From the NCBI GenBank assembly GCA_902801585.1, contig CADCIU010000040.1, forward strand, positions 1 through 26,056: a stretch of 26,056 nucleotides of DNA, written 5' to 3'. The translations under genes were made by a program, and so were the position numbers. The notes beneath the pieces were generated by a model. That model ran no database searches. It was not told the origin of the DNA and was given only the letters and a program-made list of their open reading frames with translations. The number at the start of each line of letters is the position of its first letter. Position 1 is the first letter of the stretch. Below, one piece after another: positions 8,074-15,212 of the stretch. This stretch comes from an uncultured Lachnospiraceae bacterium (GTDB lineage: Bacteria; Bacillota_A; Clostridia; Lachnospirales; Lachnospiraceae).

Positions 8074-8993
8074 GGTACTTTGGTCTGCCTGAGGATACTC
8101 CGGACTGCTTCCTCCCGGGTGATCCGGCCCAGCCTGGCTCCCGAGGAGAGTATGAGCCGGTGAGGGAGAGTGAGGAGAGCGGCATCCGCGATATCTTCCG
8201 GGATGCAATAGCCGCGCCCTTTCATAAAGGCTGAAGCCTGGGCGAATCTGAGCATGGAAAGGAGCGCCCGGGGCGACGCGCCGCAGGAGAGTTCGGGCTT
8301 GTTCCTGGTAGCTTCCGCGATGCTGACCGCGTAAGCTGTCAGGTTTTCGTGGATGGTAACGGCGTTCACTTCTTTTTTCATCTGCGCGATGTCCCCGGCG
8401 GTGAGCACCGGGATCGTGTCGCTGTGGAGCCGGCCTTCGAGGAACCTGCTGACCATGTCCTGAGAGGCCGCGGTATCGGGGTAGCCGATGGAGAGCCTTA
8501 CCATGAAGCGGTCCAGCTGGGACTCGGGGAGGGGATAGGTGCCGGCCATTTCCGAGGGATTCTGTGTGCCGATGACCATGAAGGGCTCCGGAACCGGAAA
8601 CGGTTTGCCGTCGATCGTCACTTTGTGCTCCTCCATCACTTCCAGGAGGGCGGACTGTGTCCTGGGGGACGTGCGATTGAGCTCATCGGCCAGTACGATG
8701 TTGCTCAGGACGGGACCGGGAACAACCTGGAAGGCTCTCTCGACCGGGTTGTAGACGGAGAGTCCTGTGATGTCAGCGGGCGTCGTGTCGGGCGTGCACT
8801 GGATCCGCGCAAAGGAGAGGGAGAGGGAGTCCGCCAGCGCTTTGGCAAGGGAAGTCTTTCCGACGCCGGGCACGTCCTCGATGAGAAGATGGCCGCCTGC
8901 CAGGAGCGTTGTGATGACATTGTCGATCAGCCCGCTTTTGCCTACAATCCGCTGCTCTATATTGCTTTTCAGGATATTGATCTTATCATTCAT
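8070..8993 (-). CDS. MoxR-family AAA+ ATPase
   Basis: The 307-aa product has a Walker A EDVPGVGKTS (K46, T47), a Walker B NIVLADELNR (D103, E104), and the MoxR-typical stretch VIGTQNPSEMAGTYPLPESQLDRF with sensor and arginine-finger residues. MoxR ATPases act as cytosolic chaperone or remodelling motors for metal-cofactor enzymes, envelope complexes or vWA-domain partners. It is the first gene of the minus-strand operon, with the DUF58 gene coupled by a 4-base overlap. AGAGG precedes the ATG. The length is normal for the family and all motifs are intact. Confidence 0.92.
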   Translation of the reverse strand: MNDKINILKSNIEQRIVGKSGLIDNVITTLLAGGHLLIEDVPGVGKTSLAKALADSLSLSFARIQCTPDTTPADITGLSVYNPVERAFQVVPGPVLSNIVLADELNRTSPRTQSALLEVMEEHKVTIDGKPFPVPEPFMVIGTQNPSEMAGTYPLPESQLDRFMVRLSIGYPDTAASQDMVSRFLEGRLHSDTIPVLTAGDIAQMKKEVNAVTIHENLTAYAVSIAEATRNKPELSCGASPRALLSMLRFAQASAFMKGRGYCIPEDIADAALLTLPHRLILSSGARLGRITREEAVRSILRQTKVP

Positions 8994-9042
8994 TTTTTGA
9001 CCTCTGTCCGGGAGGGGTGGCTGCTTATTCTATTATGGAAGT

Positions 9043-9071
9043 ATTATACACCGCGGGGAAAACGGTTCGAA
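9043..9071 (-). promoter_or_regulatory. Candidate promoter of the moxR operon
   Basis: On the minus strand, TATAAT (9043-9048) is preceded at 17 bases by TTCGAA (9066-9071). The -10 is perfect; the -35 matches the consensus at only three positions. It lies 50 bases upstream of the moxR start, in the 129-base gap after the BASS transporter gene. Nothing else is visible in that gap. Confidence 0.4.
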
Positions 9072-9122
9072 AGGGCGATTACCGGCGAGGTACAACGATT
9101 AGAGGTAAGAACGAGGCCCGAT

Positions 9123-10043
9123 TTAGAGAGCCTTGAGTATTCCGGCGAGAACCGCGCCGGATATATTGTGCCATACGGAAAAGATCGCTCCCGGGACGGT
9201 CGCCATAGCAAGGCCGGGGAAAGCGGATCCGGCAAGTGTTGTCGCAAGACCGGAATTCTGCATTCCGATCTCTATGGCAACGGCCTTCTTTCTGGGCAGA
9301 TCCATCCTGAACAGGGCAGCGACCAGATAGCCGCACAGGTATCCGAGAAGGTTGTGCAGGATCACGACGGCAAAGATCACGAGACCGGTGGACAATATTT
9401 TGGCACTGTTGTGGGAGACGACCGCCGCCACAATAAGGCAGATGGCAGTCACCGAAACGGTGGGAAGGAGGCAGGAGATCTTCTGTGTGTATTTTCCGAA
9501 GAACCTGTTGATCAGAAGACCCAGTCCGATGGGGACCAGGACGACCTGCACGATGGACAGGAACATGGATTTCACATCCACAGACACGGTAGTCCGCAGA
9601 TAGAGGTAGGTCAGCGCGGGTGTCAGGAAGGGCGCCAGCAGCGTGTTGATGCTGGTCATCCCGACGGACAGGGCCGTGTCGCCGCCGGACAGGTAGGTGA
9701 TGACATTGCTGGACGTGCCGCCCGGGCATGTACCCACAAGAACTACGCCGACAAGCAGCTCGTCGCTCAGTCCGAAGATCTTTCCGAGGCCGAAAGCCAG
9801 CAGCGGCATGATCAGAAACTGTGCCGCACATCCCGTGATCACATCCCGGGGTTGTTTGAATACTACCGTGAAATCTGCCACTTTCATCGTCAGTCCCATC
9901 CCAAACATGACGACCATGAGCAGGTAATTGATCCACTTGGTTTGGATCCACAGGCAGGTGCCCGGTAAAAACAGCGCGATGGCTGCTATGACCAGAACAA
10001 TAAAGGCCATGTATTTTCCTATAAATCCACTGATCTTATTCAT
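9123..10043 (-). CDS. Bile acid:sodium symporter (BASS) family transporter
   Basis: The start is the ATG ending at 10043, with GAGGAGG nine bases upstream, giving 306 aa. There are nine to ten hydrophobic segments. Family signatures include FGMGLTM after the second helix, GTCPGGTSSNVITYLSGGDTALSV (about 105-128) and AIEIGMQNSGLA near the C-terminus; the last two correspond to the crossing regions that form the Na+ sites. BASS proteins import organic anions such as keto acids, pantoate or bile acids with Na+. The actual substrate cannot be read from the sequence. The gene is transcribed divergently from the GPH symporter and appears monocistronic. Confidence 0.88.
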   Translation of the reverse strand: MNKISGFIGKYMAFIVLVIAAIALFLPGTCLWIQTKWINYLLMVVMFGMGLTMKVADFTVVFKQPRDVITGCAAQFLIMPLLAFGLGKIFGLSDELLVGVVLVGTCPGGTSSNVITYLSGGDTALSVGMTSINTLLAPFLTPALTYLYLRTTVSVDVKSMFLSIVQVVLVPIGLGLLINRFFGKYTQKISCLLPTVSVTAICLIVAAVVSHNSAKILSTGLVIFAVVILHNLLGYLCGYLVAALFRMDLPRKKAVAIEIGMQNSGLATTLAGSAFPGLAMATVPGAIFSVWHNISGAVLAGILKAL

Positions 10044-10114
10044 TTTGAGATTCCTCCTCAACACAGTATAATACCAGCCGCTGTGTTTGTATGCTGATTG
10101 CAGGGAAAATCGGG

Positions 10115-10120
10115 TATAAT
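10115..10120 (+). promoter_or_regulatory. Candidate -10 element for the GPH symporter
   Basis: A perfect TATAAT lies 48 bases upstream of the chosen symporter start, in the intergenic region shared with the divergent BASS gene. No convincing -35 is found at normal spacing (the nearest TTG hexamers sit 11 and 22 bases away), so the promoter may depend on an activator. Confidence 0.3.
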
Positions 10121-10167
10121 AATATAGATATGTACGATCAGTTATAATTTTATACATGGAGAACAAA

Positions 10168-11667
10168 ATGGACCTTTTGAAAAAGACAGTAGAGCACCCT
10201 GTTCTCAAGACCCGGATCAGGAACGACGAAGTCAAAATACAGGAGATCGCGCTGGGGTATTTTCTGGCACCTTTTTGCGCGATGCTGGCCAACTCGATCT
10301 TTGGCGCCTATCTGACCAGATATTATGCGGATGTACTGGGATGGACCAAATTCGGGGCCGGCGCTTTTGCGGCGCTTCTTCCGATCGTTTCCGTCATTTT
10401 TGTTGTGCTGGGAAACCTGGTGGTGGGAAAGCGGATCGATAACACCAGAACTACGGCGGGGAAAGCACGTCCGTATCTGTTCGCTTCAATCCCGCTCATG
10501 ACAGCAGCCATTATCATGATGTTTGAATCGCCCAACAACGGTTCACTGCTGCAGATGATCTGGATCGCGGTCTGCTATAATCTGTATTATTCGATCGCGT
10601 ATCCCTGCTACTATACGGCCCACAGTTCGATGGTCTCCCTGTCTACGCGTGACACAGACAAGAGAGGCCTTCTGGCGACCATGTCCAATGCATCTATGGT
10701 GGCGGCGGCCGGCGTCGGTGCCAGTATTGTGGTCCCGATCCTGCTGCAGAGCTATATGTTCTCTTACAACGGCAGTACTTTGGACGTCGCAGCGTCCTAT
10801 TCCCACTGGAGAGTGCTCTCGATCGTCTTTACGCTGGTCACAGTGTTCGGTATCATTCTTGAATATTTCTTCACCAGAGAGCGGATCACTGAGGAGACTA
10901 TGAATCTTCCGCAGGCGTCGGAAACTATTCCCATGAAGACACATGTCGGTGCCTGCACACGGGACAAATACTGGTGGATGGTCATTCTATACGTACTCTT
11001 CTTCATGATGGGCCAGCTGGTCAAGAATACCTCTATGAGCTTTTACGCACGCTGGATGTTCGACAGTGTCCTTACTGCCGCAGATCCGGAGAGCGCATCC
11101 GGAACGCTGATGAGCATGCTGGGTCTGATCGGCGGTCTTCCGTCCGCGATCGGCATGGTCATTGCGTGGCCCCTTGCCAACAAGCTGGGCAAAAAGCGCG
11201 CGATCGTCATAGGATTGATCTTCTCTGTACTGGGCGGTGTCGTCGCTTTTTTGGGTGTACACAACTTCAAGATTGTCTGTGCCGGGGTTGTGCTCAAGGC
11301 AGTCGGAATCATTCCCTCGCAGTATGTCATGCTGGCAGTCATCTCGGATGTTCTCGATCACCTGGAGGCCCGGAACGGTTTCAGGAGCGACGGTTTTACG
11401 ATGTCGATCTATGGTTCCATTATGGTAGGCCTGCTGGGACTGGCGGTAGGGATCGTCAGCGGCTTGCTCGGCGCGACAGGCTATGACGCATCTCTCGCAA
11501 GGCAGCCCGCCGCGGCGGAGAATGTGATGATCTTCGTCTACCTCGGAATGGATATACTGACCTTTATTATATCTGTTATCCTTCTGTGGAGGATGGACGT
11601 CGAAAAGTACGCGTCACAGGACCGGCAGAAGATCAGGGACAATCTGGAGAAGGCGGCGCACATGTGA
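10168..11667 (+). CDS. GPH-family (MelB-like) sugar:cation symporter, MFS superfamily
   Basis: I prefer the second in-frame ATG (10168, 499 aa) because GGAG is six bases upstream; the first ATG at 10156 has only AT-rich sequence before it. The product has about 12 membrane helices. N-terminal features typical of glycoside-pentoside-hexuronide symporters are ALGYFLAPFCAMLANSIFGAYLTRYYADVLG and GNLVVGKRIDNTRTTAGKARPYL (the loop 2-3 motif). These transporters carry mono- or oligosaccharides with Na+ or H+. The remnants of a rhamnose pathway next door make a rhamnose-containing sugar a possible original substrate (inference). The reading frame is intact although the neighbouring convergent gene is truncated against its 3' end. 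Confidence 0.87.
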   Translation: MDLLKKTVEHPVLKTRIRNDEVKIQEIALGYFLAPFCAMLANSIFGAYLTRYYADVLGWTKFGAGAFAALLPIVSVIFVVLGNLVVGKRIDNTRTTAGKARPYLFASIPLMTAAIIMMFESPNNGSLLQMIWIAVCYNLYYSIAYPCYYTAHSSMVSLSTRDTDKRGLLATMSNASMVAAAGVGASIVVPILLQSYMFSYNGSTLDVAASYSHWRVLSIVFTLVTVFGIILEYFFTRERITEETMNLPQASETIPMKTHVGACTRDKYWWMVILYVLFFMMGQLVKNTSMSFYARWMFDSVLTAADPESASGTLMSMLGLIGGLPSAIGMVIAWPLANKLGKKRAIVIGLIFSVLGGVVAFLGVHNFKIVCAGVVLKAVGIIPSQYVMLAVISDVLDHLEARNGFRSDGFTMSIYGSIMVGLLGLAVGIVSGLLGATGYDASLARQPAAAENVMIFVYLGMDILTFIISVILLWRMDVEKYASQDRQKIRDNLEKAAHM

Positions 11668-11711
11668 GGGGACAGCATTTCGAAAAACGCTTGAAAATAC
11701 GTCAAAAGTAT

Positions 11712-12457
11712 GTGTTCTATGATCTTATCTATAGAGAGTGTTGAGTTCTGCAGCAGGTAGGCCGCCTGCTGCAGTTTTCGTAACTGCAGAAGTTCCTTGA
11801 AATTCTTTCCGGTCCTCTTCTTGAGCATTCTGCTCACCTGATAGGTGGGCAGATGGGAGAGTTCTGAGATTTCTGCCAGAGTCCCGCTCTGGTAATGGTG
11901 CTCGATGTAATCCAGGACGGAGAAAAGCAGGTTCTGCTCTTCCTGCTGCGGGTCGCCGCGGCCGATCTGATCTGCAAATCTGGACAGGTTCATGAAAAGA
12001 AGTCCCATAGAGGTCTGATTGATCGTATCCATCATGGGATGGCGGCCGATGATCGTCCAGATCATGTTTTCCAGCAGATTTTCAACAGGGACGATCCCCT
12101 TGGTCTGGATATAAAGATAATCATTTATGGCTGTGTCGCCGGCCAGGGTGGAGATTAGAAAGTCCCGCATAATGTTCTCCCGCTCGACCATGGAGATCGG
12201 CCGATCGAAGAACTCGGGCAGGATGATGAAGTTCACTGCGATGTCGTTTTCCCCGGAGGGAAGGATCTCATGGTAGACATTCTGATTAAGGAATAGAAGG
12301 TCTCCTTCTTCAAGAGTCAATTCTTTATTGCCGTTGATAATGTGTGTAGTTTTCCCTGCACACATATAGACCATCTCCACATAGTTGTGGCGGTGCCTGG
12401 GAAAATATGCAAATCTGGTATGTGGGCGGATCTCTATGAGGCGCCCTTTTTCTAATA
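11712..12457 (-). pseudogene. AraC-family regulator with cupin domain, truncated at both ends
   Basis: The recognisable protein starts abruptly at [14 protein letters not shown]. It goes through a cupin sensor domain (PRHRHNYVEMVYMCAGKTTHIING, then LEEGDLLFLNQNVYHEI), a middle region, and the first helix-turn-helix of an AraC DNA-binding domain (IEHHYQSGTLAEISELSHLPTYQVSRMLKKRTG). It stops being AraC-like after LSIDKIIEH, where a VGYxNxSYF second HTH should follow. Beyond that the frame runs antisense into the end of the GPH symporter gene. At the N-terminus the frame runs antisense into the rhaB fragment, and no start codon with a ribosome site is present. The second recognition helix and the native start are both lost, so it should be non-functional. 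By position it was probably the rhamnose regulator. Boundaries are approximate. Confidence 0.78.
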
Positions 12458-12627
12458 GAAGCCGGCAAAATACCGAAGACCATCGGTATTGACACCTGGG
12501 CCGTAGATTTCGTCCTGATCGACAAGGACGGAAATGCCGTCGGCGATGCAGTTGCTTACAGGGATGGACGCACCAAAGACGCCGACAAGCTTGTGGATAA
12601 AGTCCTTCCTGCCGTAGAACTTTACGC
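12458..12627 (+). pseudogene. rhaB: Rhamnulokinase fragment (internal piece of rhaB)
   Basis: Codons starting at 12458 give [18 protein letters not shown], then [20 protein letters not shown] and a tail ending PAVELYA. This is the conserved ATP/sugar-kinase region of rhamnulokinase ([12 protein letters not shown] and AYRDxRT are family hallmarks). It covers roughly residues 70-130 of a protein of about 480. The N-terminus is replaced by the 5' side of the AraC gene, and everything after VELYA by the rhaD fragment. There is no start codon or RBS. The frame runs on into rhaD sequence out of phase and ends at a TGA at 12656. Rhamnulokinase phosphorylates L-rhamnulose in rhamnose breakdown; this piece cannot. 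Confidence 0.8.
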
Positions 12628-13122
12628 CCCACCTCAGAGCTTCCTTCCCACCTCATGAATCATGAAGTGAAGGTTATTGCCACAAACGGTGCGCACCGCG
12701 TCATCTATCACGCGCATCCCGCGAACACGATCGCGCTGACTTTCGTCCTTCCTCTGACAGACGAGGCTTTCACACGCGAGCTGTGGGAGATGGCTACTGA
12801 GTGCCCCGTTGTATTCCCTTCCGGCATCGGCGTTGTACCGTGGATGGTTCCCGGCGGACGCGACATCGCAGTCGCTACCTCAGAGCTCATGAAGAAATAT
12901 GACGTGGCGATCTGGGCACACCACGGCATGTTCTGCTCCGGCGAGGACTTCGACCTCACATTCGGTCTCATGCACACCGTCGAGAAATCCGCAGAGATCC
13001 TGGTCAAGGTCCGCTCTATGACATACGAGAAGAGACAGACCATACAGCCCGACGAGTTCAGACATCTGGCTGAGGACTTCAAGGTCACATTGCCCGAGAA
13101 GTTCCTGTTCGAGAAACACTGA
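12628..13122 (+). pseudogene. rhaD: Rhamnulose-1-phosphate aldolase, N-terminal third missing
   Basis: From [15 protein letters not shown] the frame matches RhaD from about residue 113 to its normal end. It keeps the catalytic Glu of PTSE and the zinc ligands HAHP and WAHHG, plus VVPWMVPGG and ETFGL-like (DLTFGLMHTVEKSAEILVKV) segments. The first ~112 residues are gone. The upstream rhaB fragment is in another frame, so no fusion protein arises. An internal ATG at 12655 opens a 155-aa frame, but it has no ribosome site and loses the catalytic Glu. RhaD splits L-rhamnulose-1-phosphate into DHAP and L-lactaldehyde; this copy should be dead. A terminator still follows, as expected for the original operon end. 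Confidence 0.83.
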
Positions 13123-13138
13123 TATTGTGCAATTATGA

Positions 13139-13178
13139 AGAGCCGCTGAAGGATACCTCCGGCGGCTCTGTTTTTGTT
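13139..13178 (+). terminator. Rho-independent terminator after the rhaD remnant
   Basis: AGAGCCGC (13139-13146) pairs with GCGGCTCT (13162-13169), with a further inner stem (GAAGG with CCTCC, one mismatch) closing on ATA. It runs into GTTTTTGTTT. It starts 17 bases after the rhaD stop and is intact. Confidence 0.85.
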
Positions 13179-13191
13179 TGGATTAAGATAT

Positions 13192-13624
13192 TCAGTCGCC
13201 GGAAGAGAGCCACGCGCCGACGGCCATGAGCGCCAGAGCGGCGAGAAAGAGGACTCCGGGGACCTCACGAAAGATGAGCAGCGACAGGAAGGCTCCTATG
13301 AAAGGAGCTACGGCATAGTAGGCGCTTGTCCGGGCAGCGCCGAGCAGTCTCTGGGCATAGACATAAAAATAGATACTGAGCCCATATGCGACAAAGCCAA
13401 GCAGCAGGACCAGTGGAATGGTCCACAAGTGAAGAATGCGCTCCCCGCAGACGAAGCCGATCATGACCGAACCGAGACCTGAAAAGACACCTTTGACCAT
13501 GACGATCTCAAAGTTGTTCAGCAGGGAAGCGTTTGCATAGTAATTTGGAAAAGGGTGAGCTTAAGGCGTAGAGCGCGGCGGCGAGAATCGCAAGAAATAT
13601 GCCGTGTTTCATCGTGGATTCCAT
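13192..13624 (-). pseudogene. EamA/DMT-family transporter with an out-of-frame internal deletion
   Basis: The ATG ending at 13624 (GGTGA six bases upstream) begins a normal EamA N-terminus (LAILAAALYALSSPFSKLL) that hits a TGA at 13508-13510 after 38 residues. In a different frame, from about 13520 down to the stop at 13192, lies the C-terminal third of the same family: FEIVMVKGVFSGLGSVMIG, LLLGFVAYGLSIYFYVYAQR and GAARTSAYYAVAPFIGAFLS. The middle (about 130-150 residues, four or so helices) is missing, and the two ends are out of phase. An ATG at 13500 could give a 102-aa piece with three to four helices, unlikely to transport. The family exports metabolites or drugs. It is divergent from the TetR-type gene, which may have controlled it. 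Confidence 0.8.
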
Positions 13625-13647
13625 GTTTTATCACCGAAACAATATAT

Positions 13648-13676
13648 TTGATAATGAACAAAATGTTTGTTATAAT
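13648..13676 (+). promoter_or_regulatory. Promoter of the TetR-type gene with a palindromic operator in the spacer
   Basis: TTGATA (13648-13653), exactly 17 bases, then TATAAT (13671-13676) form a near-consensus promoter about 110 bases upstream of the regulator start. The spacer holds a perfect 6-3-6 inverted repeat, AACAAA-ATG-TTTGTT (13657-13671), touching the -10. A repressor bound there would block polymerase, which fits autoregulation by the TetR-type protein and control of the divergent EamA remnant. Confidence 0.7.
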
Positions 13677-13746
13677 TTTATAAGGGTTAACTGGTTAAAA
13701 ACAACAAACAGATGTGAGATAAAGTTCGTTACTGAACAATAATAGC

Positions 13747-13772
13747 AATTTGTCCGACAGGAAATTTGTCCG
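13747..13772 (+). promoter_or_regulatory. Direct repeat and small palindrome upstream of the TetR-type gene
   Basis: AATTTGTCCG occurs twice with a 16-base period (13747-13756 and 13763-13772). The first copy overlaps the perfect palindrome TGTC-C-GACA (13751-13759). The second copy reaches the ribosome binding site. It could be a second operator, or an RNA feature in the leader. Confidence 0.35.
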
Positions 13773-13784
13773 GAGGTGCAGGTC

Positions 13785-14336
13785 ATGGACAGGAGACAGC
13801 GTAAAACACGAGCTGCAATCTTTCAGGCTTTTAACAAGCTGCTTGAGGAGAAGCACTATAACAACATAACTGTACAGGAGATCCTGGACGAGGCAAATGT
13901 CGGGAGAAGCACGTTCTATTCCCATTTTGAAACGAAAGATGCGCTGCTGAAGGAAATGTGTACGGATATTTTTGACCATATTTTCTCACATGAACTGCAT
14001 TCGGAGACGTCCCATGATTTTTCTTCCTCCGACCATGGACTGCGGGAGAAAATCACGCATCTGCTTTACCATCTGAAGGACAACAAAGGAAATGTGCTGG
14101 GAGTCCTTTCCGGAGAGAGCAGTGAATTGTTCATGCGGTATTTCAAGGAATATCTGGTCACGATGTTTGAGCAGTATCCCGACAGTATCAGGCAGGATAT
14201 TCCAAAAGAATTTGCATTGAACCATTTGGTGGGGAGCCTGGCGGAAGACGTGAGATGGTGGATCGGAAGCAAAATGGAGATGCCTCCGGAGGAATTGGCA
14301 AAATGTTATTTGAAACTCGTAGGGTACAGTGTTTGA
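13785..14336 (+). CDS. TetR/AcrR-family transcriptional regulator
   Basis: The start is the ATG at 13785 with GGAGG eight bases upstream, giving 183 aa; an in-frame GTG at 13776 overlaps that ribosome site. The N-terminal TetR helix-turn-helix is clear: RKTRAAIFQAFNKLLEEKHY, then ITVQEILDEANVGRSTFYSHF (about residues 6-50). The C-terminal ligand domain is all-helical, of the YfiR/TetR_C-like clostridial type, and does not identify the ligand. It is probably autoregulated through the palindrome in its own promoter. The YczE-like gene follows after 24 bases and is likely co-transcribed. The divergent neighbour is a dead EamA transporter, so this regulator may have lost one target. Confidence 0.9.
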   Translation: MDRRQRKTRAAIFQAFNKLLEEKHYNNITVQEILDEANVGRSTFYSHFETKDALLKEMCTDIFDHIFSHELHSETSHDFSSSDHGLREKITHLLYHLKDNKGNVLGVLSGESSELFMRYFKEYLVTMFEQYPDSIRQDIPKEFALNHLVGSLAEDVRWWIGSKMEMPPEELAKCYLKLVGYSV

Positions 14337-14360
14337 GTCGGAATATAGGAGGGGCCTTCA

Positions 14361-14984
14361 ATGGATGAGTCTAAGAAGCGGTTGATCATGTGTATTATAG
14401 GCGTGCTCCTGTCAGGAGTCGCGGCAGGGATATTCGGTTTCACAGCTTTCGGCATGGACCCGTTCCAGGTCTTTGCGCATGGATTGTGGGGACTTACCCC
14501 GATTTCCTACGGAACCTTTTATGTGATCTTGAATGGAATCCTGCTTGCGTTCATGTTCTTCTTTAACAGGCGCATGATCGGATTAGGAACGATCATCAAT
14601 CTGTTTCTTCTGGGATATGTGGTGGAGTACACAGGCGCGGTTTTGGACAGGGTGTTTCCTGTGCCCTCTGTCTATCTGAGAGTTGCTCTCATGATACTTG
14701 CCCTTATTCTGGCTTCACTTGCGGCTTCTCTGTATTTTGTCGCGGATATGGGCGTCTCGGCGTATGACTGGATCGCCCTTACGATATCCGAGAAAAAAGG
14801 ATGGGCATTCAGAGTCGTCCGCATTGCGACGGATTTCATTTGTGTCCTGACAGGAGGCCTTTTGGGAGCGACCGTAGGAATCGGTACAGTGCTGACTGCA
14901 TTCTGCATGGGGCCGGTCATTCAGTTCTTCAATGAGAAGATCTCCAAGCCTCTGAGGTACGGAAAGGGGCACTCGCCCGTTTGA
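14361..14984 (+). CDS. YczE/YitT-like integral membrane protein
   Basis: The 207-aa product has five to six hydrophobic segments. It starts with RLIMCIIGVLLSGVAAGIFGFTAFGMDPFQVFAHG, the pattern of the YczE/YyaS family: a small-residue first helix followed by G(M/L)DPF. A second conserved stretch, DMGVSAYDWIALT, resembles the internal repeat of that family. The function is unknown; a transporter or permease role is usually assumed. GGAGG sits nine bases before the ATG and the TetR-type gene ends 24 bases upstream, so the regulator probably controls it. No terminator is visible after the stop. Confidence 0.82.
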   Translation: MDESKKRLIMCIIGVLLSGVAAGIFGFTAFGMDPFQVFAHGLWGLTPISYGTFYVILNGILLAFMFFFNRRMIGLGTIINLFLLGYVVEYTGAVLDRVFPVPSVYLRVALMILALILASLAASLYFVADMGVSAYDWIALTISEKKGWAFRVVRIATDFICVLTGGLLGATVGIGTVLTAFCMGPVIQFFNEKISKPLRYGKGHSPV

Positions 14985-15144
14985 GCAGAAGAGGTCCGTG
15001 CAGATAAGTGCCTATGACGCTGCGACAGAGGACTCCTTCACAGACGACCTTTCCGTTGTTGACATGGCCATGAAGAGCTTTGCCGATGGGCCTGACCGGC
15101 GATGTACAGATCTTTTTAAAGACTATGAACGAAGTCAGGTCTTC

Positions 15145-15153
15145 TGTTATAAT
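15145..15153 (+). promoter_or_regulatory. Extended -10 promoter for the PH-like/zinc-ribbon gene
   Basis: TGTTATAAT is a TGn-extended perfect -10, 59 bases upstream of the GTG start. The hexamer at -35 spacing is poor. It lies inside the 228-base gap 14985-15212, where short open frames are otherwise unconvincing. Confidence 0.45.
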
Positions 15154-15212
15154 AGAACAGCAGATTCAATCGGATTGTTTGTCAAGACAACGGACAACAG
15201 GAGGATACGGTC

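Noticed and set aside
8349..9968. 539-codon plus-strand open frame opposite moxR and the BASS transporter
   Set aside because: It is a shadow frame caused by codon bias; it is rich in D, G, H, Q and R with no domain, and lies antisense to two confident genes.
11538..12656. Complete 372-aa AraC regulator
   Set aside because: Both ends of the open frame are antisense to other genes (rhaB/rhaD fragments and the GPH symporter); only the middle is AraC-like.
12655..13122. Independent 155-aa aldolase gene starting at the ATG at 12655
   Set aside because: That ATG is an internal Met of RhaD; homology continues upstream to PTSE, and no ribosome site is present. It is a truncated rhaD.
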